In this document: positions 7,948-16,178 of the stretch, piece after piece
How positions within the stretch are numbered: the stretch's first letter is position 1
Layout: each line of letters starts with the position of its first letter
Assembly: GCA_016935615.1 (NCBI GenBank)
Contig: JAFGQO010000225.1
Coordinates: 1-44,003, forward strand
Source: Bacteroidales bacterium
Lineage (GTDB): Bacteria; Bacteroidota; Bacteroidia; Bacteroidales; UBA10428
DNA length: 44,003 nt
Direction of reading: 5' to 3'
Program-made: the position numbers and the translations under genes
The notes under the pieces: generated by a model
Databases searched by the model: none
The model's input: only the letters and a program-made list of their open reading frames with translations
What the model was told of the DNA's origin: nothing

Positions 7948-10900
7948 TCATCGTATTCTGATCCCAATAACCAGAATGTCATCTACCTGTTCATTTATAC
8001 CCTTCCAGTCTTCAATTGTTTCATTTAATTTCACTTTTTGTTCCGACATGGACAAATTATTGATTTCCAGTAACAATTCACGGAAGTTCGAGGATTTGAA
8101 TTTTTTCCCGTCAGCTCCACCGAATTGATCGGCGTATCCGTCAGAAAACATGTACAAACAATCGCTTTTGATTAAATTGATCTTATGAGTAGTAAATTCG
8201 GATATTTTTGCCTGGTGATAACCCACAGGCATTTTATCTCCTTTGTATACAATAATTTCATTCTGGCGAATCAACACAAGAGGATTATAAGCCCCGGCAA
8301 ATTGCAATCTTTTGTTTTGAAAGTCAATGATGCATAAAGAAAGGTCCATTCCGTCTTTTGCATCTTCTTCTTTTCCTGTTTGCCAGAGGGTAGTGGTTAA
8401 ATGATTTCTTAATGTATCCAGGATTTGTCCCGCTTCATAGTTATTCGCAGGATCGGCTACTTCATTGAGTATAGAAATGCCCAGCATACTCATAAAAGCT
8501 CCGGGTACACCATGTCCCGTGCAATCTGCAGCCACAACAATTGTTTTGTTTCTATACCCGTCAATCCAGTAGAAATCGCCACTAACTATATCTCTTGGTT
8601 TGAAAAGAATAAAATAGTCTTTTAACAGTTTGTCTATGTATTCATTGTTTGGCAATACGGCAGTCTGTATTTTTTCCGCATACACTATGCTGTCTGTAAT
8701 TTCTTTTTTTTGCAGGGCGATCTGGTCCCGTTGTTTTTCCACTTCAATGGTTCGTTCCTTCACCTTTTGTGCCAATACCTCCCTGTCATGCCTTAGTTTT
8801 CGTTCCCTGTAGCGGATAATCAGGATAAAAAGACTTATTCCGAAAATTGCTTCGATAGCATAGAACCACCAGGTCTGATAAAAGGGAGGCCTGATCTCGA
8901 AACTAAAAGTGGTTGGTTCCTTATTCCAGACCCCGTCGCAATTTGATGCAATGACCTGAAAGGTATATTTTCCCGGAGGTATTTTCCGGTAGGGCGAAGT
9001 CTGGGTTTCAGCTGTGGGTTCGGACCAATAGTTGTCGTAGCCTTCCAGTTTATACCTGTACCGGTTTTTTTCAACAATGGTATAATGTAATCCTACATAG
9101 CTGAATATGAGATTGTTTTTATTGTATTTCAGTTCCAGGTCAATAGGCAATTGGTGTATACTGTCTTTGCCCGAAGCAAATCTCAATAAGGATGTAGTGT
9201 CGTTGTACAGATTGACTCCGGTAATATATGTCTGCGGAGGATCGTTCCTGATAATATCGTTTTTGGGGATATATTTAACTACTCCGTCTGCTGTTCCGAA
9301 CCATATATTGCCATCCTTGGTCTGGGTTACGGCTCCCAGGGAATTCTCCACCGGCAGAAAACCTTCCATGGGTCCGTAATGGTTCATGGAGAAGTCATTA
9401 GGATCTATCCTGTCCAGCCCATTGTTATGTCCTGCCCAGATATATCCTTTTTTATCCACAGTGATTAGAAAAATGTTTTCCGAGTACAAACCATCTTCTT
9501 TTAGAATATTCCTGCTATCGATTGACCAGTCTGTATTCAACCTGATCCTTGAAATCCCTTTATCAGTTGCCAGCCATGCATACCCTTTTTTGTCAAAGGC
9601 TATATCATGACAGTAATTAATCGTTAAACCGTCAGAAGTATCGTAATTGTGGAATAATTTTCCGTCAAAAACGGATAGCCCGTTTACTGTAGCGCACCAG
9701 ATGTTTTGATTGCTGTCTATTTCGATATTCCAAATGTTATCACCTGCCAGTCCGTCAGTCATATTATACAACTTGTATTCCTTCTTGTTATAGTGTATAA
9801 GTCCTCTTCCCGAAGCACAATACAGATCGTTTTTTATGGCTTCAATATCCCATGAACAGTCAGGAAAATCTTCATTTTCAAAAACAGACTCCGGATAATA
9901 GACAAATGAATTTCCGTTAAATTTTGTTAAGCCTCCGAAAGTTCCTAACCAAATCTCTTTTTTTGATTGAATTAATATGGAATGAATAGATGTTATGTCA
10001 GATGTTATTCCGTTGGTTTTATTATAGCGTTTGACTATCCTATTGTTTTCTAATATACTCAGACCACTAAATGTGCCTGCGTAAATAGTGTTTTCATACG
10101 ACGCAATGCTTTGGATGTTTTTGTCCTTATCCACAAATCCTTCATTGTAAATATGGAATACGATTTTCCCGTATTTGGATAATCCGTTCCAGGAAGTTAT
10201 CCAGATATTTCCGTTATTGTCTTCAAAAAGCTTGGTCGGTTTGTTGTCAACCAGGTTATTATTTTTATTTATTTTCAGCAATTCATTGTTTTTTATAAAA
10301 ACCAAACCGTTCTCATGTGTTCTTAACCAGATCCTGTTGCTCTTATCCACAAGAATCTGCCGGATAATGAAATCTTTTATATCCTGAGTCCATAAGGTTT
10401 GAATTTTATCATTTTCAATCACAAATAATCCCCCGGGATATGATGTACTTATAAGTAGCTTATTATTGTCGATTGGTCTTATTGCAATTGAAATGTCGCT
10501 CTTAAGTCCCGTAGAACGATTGAATTGTTGTATTAACCTATTGTTTTCAATATGCAAAACTCCTTTTTCCTGCGTAGCAAACCAGAAAGAGCCTGGTTTG
10601 TCTTCTGCTATGTCTCGAATAATCAGATTTTTCAGATCAGGCTGGTCATAAATATGAAGTTTATCATCAAAGTAATAAATGCCTTCTACTGTGGTTAGCC
10701 AGATCGTTCCGTTAAAGGCATTATAGGTACACAATATTTCGCTGACTATGGGACTGTTTGTTTCGTTATAGCTTAAGATCGTATCGGGCATAATAATGGA
10801 AAAACCTTCGTATGATACAAACCAGATGTTTTCCTTTTTATCTTCAAATACTTTCATGGAATTGTTGGATACCAGTCCATCCGATTCATTTAACACCTTA

Positions 10901-11226
10901 ATTTTATTGTTTTTCATGGTTGCCAGTCCGCCGCTTGCCGTAGCAAACCAGATCCTGTTTTTGCTGTCAATATAGATGTCCAGTATATAGTTATCGGGTA
11001 AACCTTCATTGATTGTAAAGGTTTCGAAATTGTATCCGTCAAATTTTACAGCGCCGACCTGGGTTGCCAGCCAGATATATCCCAGGTAATCCTGTTCAAT
11101 ATCATTTATAATGTTTGATGGAAGGCCATTTTTAACGGTATAATTCTGAAAAGGAATAATTTGAGAAGTAGCATTGAGAAAACAAAATAACGCAGTCAGG
11201 TATATTATGTGTCGTTTTAGGAACAT
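7948..11226 (-). CDS. Propeller sensor with SpoIIE/PP2C phosphatase output
   Basis: A 1092-residue membrane sensor. A signal peptide (1-22) is followed by two-component-regulator propeller repeats to about residue 680, with recurring motifs such as GLPSNIIND and GYIWLATQ. A Y_Y_Y domain (about 690-770) and one membrane helix (about 785-805, TWWFYAIEAIF...) come next, then a coiled coil and a SpoIIE-type serine phosphatase from about 875 to the end. Its metal motifs are SGDFYW, ADCTGHGVPGA and FSDGYADQFGG. Propeller plus Y_Y_Y is the sensor half of hybrid two-component systems in Bacteroidota. Here the kinase is replaced by a phosphatase that would act on an anti-sigma or STAS-type partner, none of which is encoded nearby. 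Confidence 0.92.
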   Translation of the reverse strand: MFLKRHIIYLTALFCFLNATSQIIPFQNYTVKNGLPSNIINDIEQDYLGYIWLATQVGAVKFDGYNFETFTINEGLPDNYILDIYIDSKNRIWFATASGGLATMKNNKIKVLNESDGLVSNNSMKVFEDKKENIWFVSYEGFSIIMPDTILSYNETNSPIVSEILCTYNAFNGTIWLTTVEGIYYFDDKLHIYDQPDLKNLIIRDIAEDKPGSFWFATQEKGVLHIENNRLIQQFNRSTGLKSDISIAIRPIDNNKLLISTSYPGGLFVIENDKIQTLWTQDIKDFIIRQILVDKSNRIWLRTHENGLVFIKNNELLKINKNNNLVDNKPTKLFEDNNGNIWITSWNGLSKYGKIVFHIYNEGFVDKDKNIQSIASYENTIYAGTFSGLSILENNRIVKRYNKTNGITSDITSIHSILIQSKKEIWLGTFGGLTKFNGNSFVYYPESVFENEDFPDCSWDIEAIKNDLYCASGRGLIHYNKKEYKLYNMTDGLAGDNIWNIEIDSNQNIWCATVNGLSVFDGKLFHNYDTSDGLTINYCHDIAFDKKGYAWLATDKGISRIRLNTDWSIDSRNILKEDGLYSENIFLITVDKKGYIWAGHNNGLDRIDPNDFSMNHYGPMEGFLPVENSLGAVTQTKDGNIWFGTADGVVKYIPKNDIIRNDPPQTYITGVNLYNDTTSLLRFASGKDSIHQLPIDLELKYNKNNLIFSYVGLHYTIVEKNRYRYKLEGYDNYWSEPTAETQTSPYRKIPPGKYTFQVIASNCDGVWNKEPTTFSFEIRPPFYQTWWFYAIEAIFGISLFILIIRYRERKLRHDREVLAQKVKERTIEVEKQRDQIALQKKEITDSIVYAEKIQTAVLPNNEYIDKLLKDYFILFKPRDIVSGDFYWIDGYRNKTIVVAADCTGHGVPGAFMSMLGISILNEVADPANNYEAGQILDTLRNHLTTTLWQTGKEEDAKDGMDLSLCIIDFQNKRLQFAGAYNPLVLIRQNEIIVYKGDKMPVGYHQAKISEFTTHKINLIKSDCLYMFSDGYADQFGGADGKKFKSSNFRELLLEINNLSMSEQKVKLNETIEDWKGINEQVDDILVIGIRIR

Positions 11227-11264
11227 CCATCATGGCTTTGAGTAGTAAAGATATAAAACGAACA

Positions 11265-11288
11265 TGAATTATTTTGATCAATAATTCA
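11265..11288. promoter_or_regulatory. Perfect 9-bp inverted repeat upstream of the propeller-phosphatase gene
   Basis: TGAATTATT (11265-11273) and AATAATTCA (11280-11288) are exact reverse complements separated by TTGATC. The centre lies about 50 bp before the ATG of the minus-strand gene ending at 11226, a position suited to an operator. No T-run follows on either side, so it does not look like a terminator. The cognate regulator is unknown. Confidence 0.45.
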
Positions 11289-11474
11289 CAAACCTGACTA
11301 ACCTTCAGACAGGTAAACAGGATCCATCCCGATAAACTTCGGAACATATGAGATCAGGTGCATGAATGGTTGTTTTCGTTCCTGAATTCTTAAGAATAGT
11401 ATTGTTAACAACTTATCATTTTAACATGATGTAAGAGTGCTGTTTTGCAAGGTATAAGTTTCTGACATATTGTA

Positions 11475-11509
11475 CAAAAAAAGATCCTGCCCCGGGAGAG
11501 CAGGATCTT
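11475..11509 (-). terminator. Rho-independent terminator of the beta-lactamase-like gene
   Basis: AAGATCCTGC (11481-11490) and GCAGGATCTT (11500-11509) form a 10-bp stem around a GC-rich loop. On the minus strand it is followed directly by a run of T residues. It sits 25 bp after the stop codon of the gene at 11534-12856. Confidence 0.88.
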
Positions 11510-11533
11510 CAATACTGTCAAAATGGGATTTCC

Positions 11534-12856
11534 TTATCTGTATGCGTAGGTTCCTTGAGTTGATTCTATTGATTCCGAATTGAACAGGTCATATTCAGGC
11601 CATTCATCAACACTTCTTAATGCTCTGAACATAGTACGTGAAAGCTCGTTATGTATTCTTGATCTTTTTCTGGGAGTGGTGTTCATGAGTACTACCCAGT
11701 TTATTCCATTCGCATGTCTCATTACCAGGGCAGTTGTGCCCGAAAGAGTTCCTGTTCTCCACCACGTACCATAACCGTCTGATCCTCTCCATCCAATGAG
11801 TTTTCGTGTGTGAGTTTTGGATTTTGTCATGTACTGAATACTTCTTTTTGAAAGAATATCCGGTCTGGTTTCAAAGCCGTCAATAGCTATCAGAAGTTTA
11901 GCCAATTCGGGTGCCGAAGCTACCCACCCTCCTGCTGCACCGAGAAGTTCTATATGATTGCCACCGTATTCCACAGGCACCAGGTCGCCTGAACCATTGT
12001 ATGACCATATCAACGAATTATCGGGCAAATCGTAATAGCGTACCTCGTATGGATACCTCTCATCGTAGAAACTTTTACCAATATGCATATCATAAATTCC
12101 CAGGGGATGTAAAATCGCAAACTGCACATATTCTTCATACTCCATACCGGTAACTTTCTCAATGATCTCTCCAAGTATGGAATACCCAAGATTAGAATAA
12201 CTGTATTTTTTGCCCGGTGTATAATCAAGCGGTTTATTCAATGCATATTCAATAATTACAGGCATATCGGCAGGAGGTGGAACATCCATTACGTGTGCAA
12301 CATATAGGGAATTAAACACAGGATCGGCTCTTTTGCCATTCCATCCTGCCGTATGATTCAAAAGATTATGAACTGTAATCGACTCATATCTTTTATCCTG
12401 GTAATTTAAATAGACAGGATCATTTAATATACCGTTTGCTCCAAATACTTTGGAATTTATATCCAGCTTTTCATCTTCAACCAGTTTCATAATGGCAACA
12501 GCAGTAATAAGTTTTGAAACACTGGCAATTCTAAACAAATTGCGAGGTGTCACAGAATCTGCTATTTCACTGTCAGATAACCCAAATCCTTTGGAATATA
12601 CCAGTTTACCCTTATTTGTGATAGCCAACGATGCTCCGACAATTTCATTTCTTGTCATAAAATCAGCAAAAATACTATCCACACTGTGCATTTCTGGTAC
12701 ATTGGAACAGGTATTCGTAATTTTATACGACAAAGGAGTATTGCCGGGCTTTGCATAGGTTTTGTCACTTTCCATTTTGAAAGAAAAAGTAATTGCTATT
12801 TCCCCCAGGAAGAAAAGTAAAAACAATGCTATAGTTAAAAATACTTTTGGTCTCAT
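11534..12856 (-). CDS. Serine hydrolase of the beta-lactamase / class C family
   Basis: A 440-residue protein with an N-terminal membrane anchor or signal peptide (residues 5-25), so it acts in the periplasm. The serine beta-lactamase fold is shown by the SxxK motif at Ser112-Lys115 (FRIASVSKLIT), the YxN motif at Tyr220-Asn222 (YSYSNLGYS), and the conserved LLNHTAGW near 165-172. Such proteins are most often D-aminopeptidases, esterases or penicillin-binding-protein-related hydrolases, so resistance activity should not be assumed. It is transcribed alone, divergent from msrB, and ends at a strong terminator. Confidence 0.85.
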   Translation of the reverse strand: MRPKVFLTIALFLLFFLGEIAITFSFKMESDKTYAKPGNTPLSYKITNTCSNVPEMHSVDSIFADFMTRNEIVGASLAITNKGKLVYSKGFGLSDSEIADSVTPRNLFRIASVSKLITAVAIMKLVEDEKLDINSKVFGANGILNDPVYLNYQDKRYESITVHNLLNHTAGWNGKRADPVFNSLYVAHVMDVPPPADMPVIIEYALNKPLDYTPGKKYSYSNLGYSILGEIIEKVTGMEYEEYVQFAILHPLGIYDMHIGKSFYDERYPYEVRYYDLPDNSLIWSYNGSGDLVPVEYGGNHIELLGAAGGWVASAPELAKLLIAIDGFETRPDILSKRSIQYMTKSKTHTRKLIGWRGSDGYGTWWRTGTLSGTTALVMRHANGINWVVLMNTTPRKRSRIHNELSRTMFRALRSVDEWPEYDLFNSESIESTQGTYAYR

Positions 12857-13305
12857 ATATCAGTCATTTCGTACCTGAAAACTATTTACACATGCTTTTA
12901 GCATCCGTAAACAATTATTATTCATTTTTTTTTATCATTTGTTTTATTCACACGCTTTTCAAACAAATAATATTTTTGCTTTTTATCAATTACCACGCCA
13001 AAAGACGTTTATTACCCATTTTATATGTTGATTGTTTGATTAAATACCAGTTTCTTTCCACAAACGCGTTGCAAATATACCCCCCCCAATTCAAGGTCCA
13101 AATTTAGTCCTTTTCGGGCATATTCATCATGATATTTTTTCAACATAACTGATTATTATTGTTAATAACTGTTTTTTGTTGATGAAAGGAAAACAGATCT
13201 TTTTATTGCATGCAAGCTATTTTAAGCTGAATCTCCTTTTAATTATCTTTATTTTGGATATAAACAAACAAGGATTTCATTTGTTTAAAGAGTAAAATAA
13301 CTTAG
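12857..13305. other. Divergent intergenic region (hydrolase / msrB)
   Basis: A 449-bp AT-rich stretch between two divergent genes that must contain both promoters. It holds a C8 homopolymer at 13080-13087 and a 10-bp perfect palindrome, TTGCATGCAA, at 13206-13215, about 90 bp before msrB. An 86-codon frame through the region is leucine- and phenylalanine-rich and judged non-coding. Confidence 0.5.
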
Positions 13306-13821
13306 ATGCGAATACCGGTTATTATTTCCTTGTTTTTTCTTCCGGTTGTTTGTTGCACATCAAACGGACAGGTTGAAAAAACAAAGCAAAAAGAAACAAG
13401 ATCTATGTATAAGATTGAAAAAAGTGATCATCAATGGCAGAAGGAGTTGTCTACAGAAGAATATAAGATATTAAGACAATGTGGCACAGAAGCTCCTGGT
13501 ACCGGAAAATATTATCATTTCTTTGAAGAAGGAACATATTTATGTGCTGCCTGCGGAAATGAATTGTTCAATTCTGATACAAAATACTCTTCAGGATCAG
13601 GATGGCCAAGCTTTTACGATGTTATTTCCAAAAGTCATGTTGTATTGATTGAAGATACCAGTCATGGTATGCTACGAACTGAGATAAGGTGTGCGAATTG
13701 CGGAAGTCACCTGGGACATGTTTTCAAAGACGGACCTGAACCTACGGGATTAAGGTATTGTATCAATTCTATTGCGTTAAAATTCAAAGACGAGAAAGAA
13801 CAGAAATCAGAAAAAGAGTAA
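13306..13821 (+). CDS. msrB: Peptide-methionine (R)-S-oxide reductase, exported
   Basis: A 171-residue MsrB with an N-terminal export signal that has two cysteines at residues 16-17 (VVCC), so it may be a lipoprotein, although the lipobox is weak. It repairs R-methionine sulfoxide in proteins, here outside the cytoplasm. The structural zinc site is CAAC (80/83) and CANC (129/132). The catalytic Cys is Cys152 in RYCINS, and the recycling Cys is Cys59 in RQCGTE. All key residues are present. The convergent neighbours are two exported thioredoxin-fold proteins, one of which could supply electrons (inference). Confidence 0.95.
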   Translation: MRIPVIISLFFLPVVCCTSNGQVEKTKQKETRSMYKIEKSDHQWQKELSTEEYKILRQCGTEAPGTGKYYHFFEEGTYLCAACGNELFNSDTKYSSGSGWPSFYDVISKSHVVLIEDTSHGMLRTEIRCANCGSHLGHVFKDGPEPTGLRYCINSIALKFKDEKEQKSEKE

Positions 13822-13833
13822 GTGAGGGAAAGA

Positions 13834-13888
13834 AAGTTGTCTGAAAAGCATAAAGACTGAAGGTACACGAATATTTTACAGACAACTT
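13834..13888. terminator. Possible long-loop stem between convergent genes
   Basis: AAGTTGTCTG (13834-13843) and CAGACAACTT (13879-13888) are exact 10-bp reverse complements between the msrB stop and the stop of the convergent redoxin gene. The loop is 35 nt and no clear T-run follows, so termination is only suggested. Confidence 0.3.
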
Positions 13889-13904
13889 CCTCGTACCCAT
13901 TGAA

Positions 13905-14507
13905 TTATTGTTTTACCTTTATTGTACATCCAATTGCTTTCGTAAAGGCAGGATCGGGTTCCTTGCCTGCTATCAGGGCATCCAGTGCATCAGTTAAATA
14001 GGTTTGTTTAACAGCATAGGGATCTTCATAATTGTCGTCAATAGTACCTATGTATTTTACAATGTATTCTCCTGCGGTATTTTTCTTTAAAAGAAATACG
14101 TGCGGTGTGCGCGTTGCCCCGTATTGTTTAAAAACCAACTGTTTTTCATCAAACAGATAGGGGAAGGGGTATTCTTTTTCTTTTGCTCTTTTTTGCATTT
14201 CTTCATACGAATCTTCCGGAACTAATTCCGGATCGTTCGGATTAATGGCAATGACCGGATAACCTTTCATTTTGTATTCTTTATCAATAGCAATTAATCT
14301 GTCCTGGTAGGCTTTGGCAAACGGACAATGGTTGCAGGTGAATACAACAACAAATCCTTCGGCATCAGGAAAATCGGAAAGGCTGACCATAGAGCCGTCC
14401 ACACTTCTTAATTTAAAATCAGATGCTTTATCACCTACCGAATATCCTTCTCCGGCCGGTAAGGTTAAGACATTGAAGATCAGAATCAGGGAAAATAGTG
14501 TTTTCAT
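13905..14507 (-). CDS. Exported peroxiredoxin-like (PRX-like 1) thioredoxin-fold protein
   Basis: A 200-residue protein beginning MKTLFSL with a signal peptide of about 18 residues. The longer ATG 30 bp upstream overlaps the preceding gene and would hide the signal peptide, so I prefer 14507. The redoxin domain has the motif FTCNHCPFAKAY with Cys58 and Cys61, typical of the AhpC/TSA-related PRX-like 1 group, plus TRTPHVFLL with the cis-proline. Members are thought to be thiol oxidoreductases, and the substrate is unknown. It starts 10 bp after the TlpA-like gene, so the two form an operon. Confidence 0.85.
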   Translation of the reverse strand: MKTLFSLILIFNVLTLPAGEGYSVGDKASDFKLRSVDGSMVSLSDFPDAEGFVVVFTCNHCPFAKAYQDRLIAIDKEYKMKGYPVIAINPNDPELVPEDSYEEMQKRAKEKEYPFPYLFDEKQLVFKQYGATRTPHVFLLKKNTAGEYIVKYIGTIDDNYEDPYAVKQTYLTDALDALIAGKEPDPAFTKAIGCTIKVKQ

Positions 14508-14517
14508 AGTATTATTT

Positions 14518-15012
14518 TTATAGATTAGACAATTCATTTACAGTTTTATGAATTAATTCATAACTGAGTTCCATTTCGAAGAATTTTTTCACAGATTTAT
14601 TATAGATGACGGTGGCAGGGAGTGATCCGGACCATGAAGGGTCGACTTTATCTATCCATGCATTGCTGTCCGGATCATGCAATAACAATACTTTTGCAGT
14701 AATTCCGTTTTTGTGTAAAAAAGGCAGCAGACTGTTATCAATTCCGGAAGGTGAATCAAGGCTTACAAGCAACACTTTGATCTTTTTACTTTGATCTTCT
14801 CTGTGGATCTTTTCAAATTCAGGCAATTCTTTCCTGCATGGAATACACCAGGTAGCCCAGAAATTGATCACATAAACAGTGTCGTTGCTGAAATTCAAAT
14901 AAGGTTCGAATTCATTGAAATTAAGAACCTGAATACCCTGTTTTTCTTTTGCAGAGAGAGAATGTAATGCCACAGAAAAAACAATCGCCAGTATGATAAA
15001 TCTGAAACTCAT
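14518..15012 (-). CDS. TlpA/ResA-like periplasmic thioredoxin
   Basis: A 164-residue exported thioredoxin with a signal peptide ending near residue 21 (HSLSA). The redox motif WCIPC has Cys56 and Cys59 within FWATWCIPCRKELPEF, the signature of TlpA/ResA-type disulfide reductants. The cis-proline segment is SLPATVIYN. It is the first gene of a two-gene operon with the PRX-like protein. It could reduce its neighbour or the exported MsrB across the convergent junction, but this is inference. No membrane electron donor (CcdA/DsbD) lies nearby. Confidence 0.88.
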   Translation of the reverse strand: MSFRFIILAIVFSVALHSLSAKEKQGIQVLNFNEFEPYLNFSNDTVYVINFWATWCIPCRKELPEFEKIHREDQSKKIKVLLVSLDSPSGIDNSLLPFLHKNGITAKVLLLHDPDSNAWIDKVDPSWSGSLPATVIYNKSVKKFFEMELSYELIHKTVNELSNL

Positions 15013-15085
15013 TGGTATAATTTTAATTCAGAGATTTTCTCATTACTTTAGTTACTATAACAATTGACTTACTTTAAAGTTTGGT

Positions 15086-16144
15086 ATGAAAGTAGAACAT
15101 GATCGATCAGGAACCTTAAGAGGTTTTGCAAGTGACAACAATTCAGGTATTTCGCCCGAGGTGTTAAATAAAATTAAAAAATTAAATCCGGGACATGTAG
15201 TGGGTTATGGTGATGATGAATACACTGAAAAAGCGGTGGAAATACTGAAAGATAACTTTGGCTCCGGTTCTTTTCCCTACCTGGTTTTTACAGGGACAGG
15301 AGCAAATGTACTTGGCATTGCGGCTGCCCTTAAGCCGTTTCATTCAGTGATTTGTGCAGAAACCTCACATATTTATGTTGATGAATGTGGAGCAGTTGAG
15401 CGATTTACAGGATGCAAACTGGTTCCTGTCGAAACACCTGATGGTAAGTTAGTTCCTGAAATGTTGAAAAAATATATGGTGGGATTCAATTTTGAGCACC
15501 ATTCTCAGCCCCGGATAATTTCAATTTCACAGGCTTCTGAAATGGGTACGGTTTATACAATTGATGAAATTAAGGATCTGGCAGATTTTGCCCATAGCTA
15601 TGGTCTGTTATTGCATATGGATGGGGCGCGTCTTTCTAATGCTGCAGTTACTTTAAAAAGGAGTTTCAAAGAAATAACTTCAGATGCCGGAGTGGATATT
15701 CTCTCATTTGGAGGTACCAAAAACGGACTTATGGCGGCAGAATCGGTTATTTTCTTTGAGGAAGCACTAACCGGCGAATTTAAATACATACGCAAACAGG
15801 CGATGCAGTTGTCGTCTAAAATGAGATTTATTGCGGCACAGTTTATCGCTTTTTTTGAAAATGAATTGTGGAAACGAAATGCTCAGAATGCCAACCTTAT
15901 GGCCCAGAAACTTTATGCTGCTGTCAAAGTTATTCCCGAAATAAAGGTAACACAGAAAGTTGAAGCCAACGGGGTTTTTGCCATTGTACCAAAACCTGCA
16001 ATTCCCTTGCTTCAAAAGGTATTCTTTTTTTATCCATGGAATGCAGATACAGGAGAAGTGCGATGGATGACTTCATTTGATACCTGCGAAGAAGACATTG
16101 CGGAGTTTACTGAAAGAACAAAAGAAATTTTATCGGGATTATAG
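15086..16144 (+). CDS. Low-specificity L-threonine aldolase (beta-eliminating lyase family)
   Basis: A 352-residue PLP enzyme that cleaves L-threonine or allo-threonine to glycine and acetaldehyde. The fold type I motifs are FASDNNSG (14-21), HMDGARL with Asp179 contacting the PLP ring, and SFGGTKNG with the Schiff-base Lys212. Length and motifs are complete. It is transcribed alone, divergent from the TlpA-like gene (73-bp gap), and converges on the QueA-like gene (34 bp). Its exact amino-acid preference cannot be read from sequence. Confidence 0.92.
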   Translation: MKVEHDRSGTLRGFASDNNSGISPEVLNKIKKLNPGHVVGYGDDEYTEKAVEILKDNFGSGSFPYLVFTGTGANVLGIAAALKPFHSVICAETSHIYVDECGAVERFTGCKLVPVETPDGKLVPEMLKKYMVGFNFEHHSQPRIISISQASEMGTVYTIDEIKDLADFAHSYGLLLHMDGARLSNAAVTLKRSFKEITSDAGVDILSFGGTKNGLMAAESVIFFEEALTGEFKYIRKQAMQLSSKMRFIAAQFIAFFENELWKRNAQNANLMAQKLYAAVKVIPEIKVTQKVEANGVFAIVPKPAIPLLQKVFFFYPWNADTGEVRWMTSFDTCEEDIAEFTERTKEILSGL

Positions 16145-16178
16145 AAATATCAAGCACTAACATTCGATGGAAAAGAGC

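Larger units (their letters stand above)
11227..11533. other. Intergenic region without a gene
   Basis: A 307-bp gap between the hydrolase gene and the propeller-phosphatase gene, both on the minus strand. It holds the inverted repeat at 11265-11288 and the terminator at 11475-11509. Short open frames over it have no coding character. Confidence 0.6.

Noticed and set aside
12847..13107. 86-codon plus-strand ORF upstream of msrB
   Set aside because: Starts inside the 5' end of the opposing hydrolase gene, runs through low-complexity AT-rich DNA and the C8 tract, and has no coding pattern.
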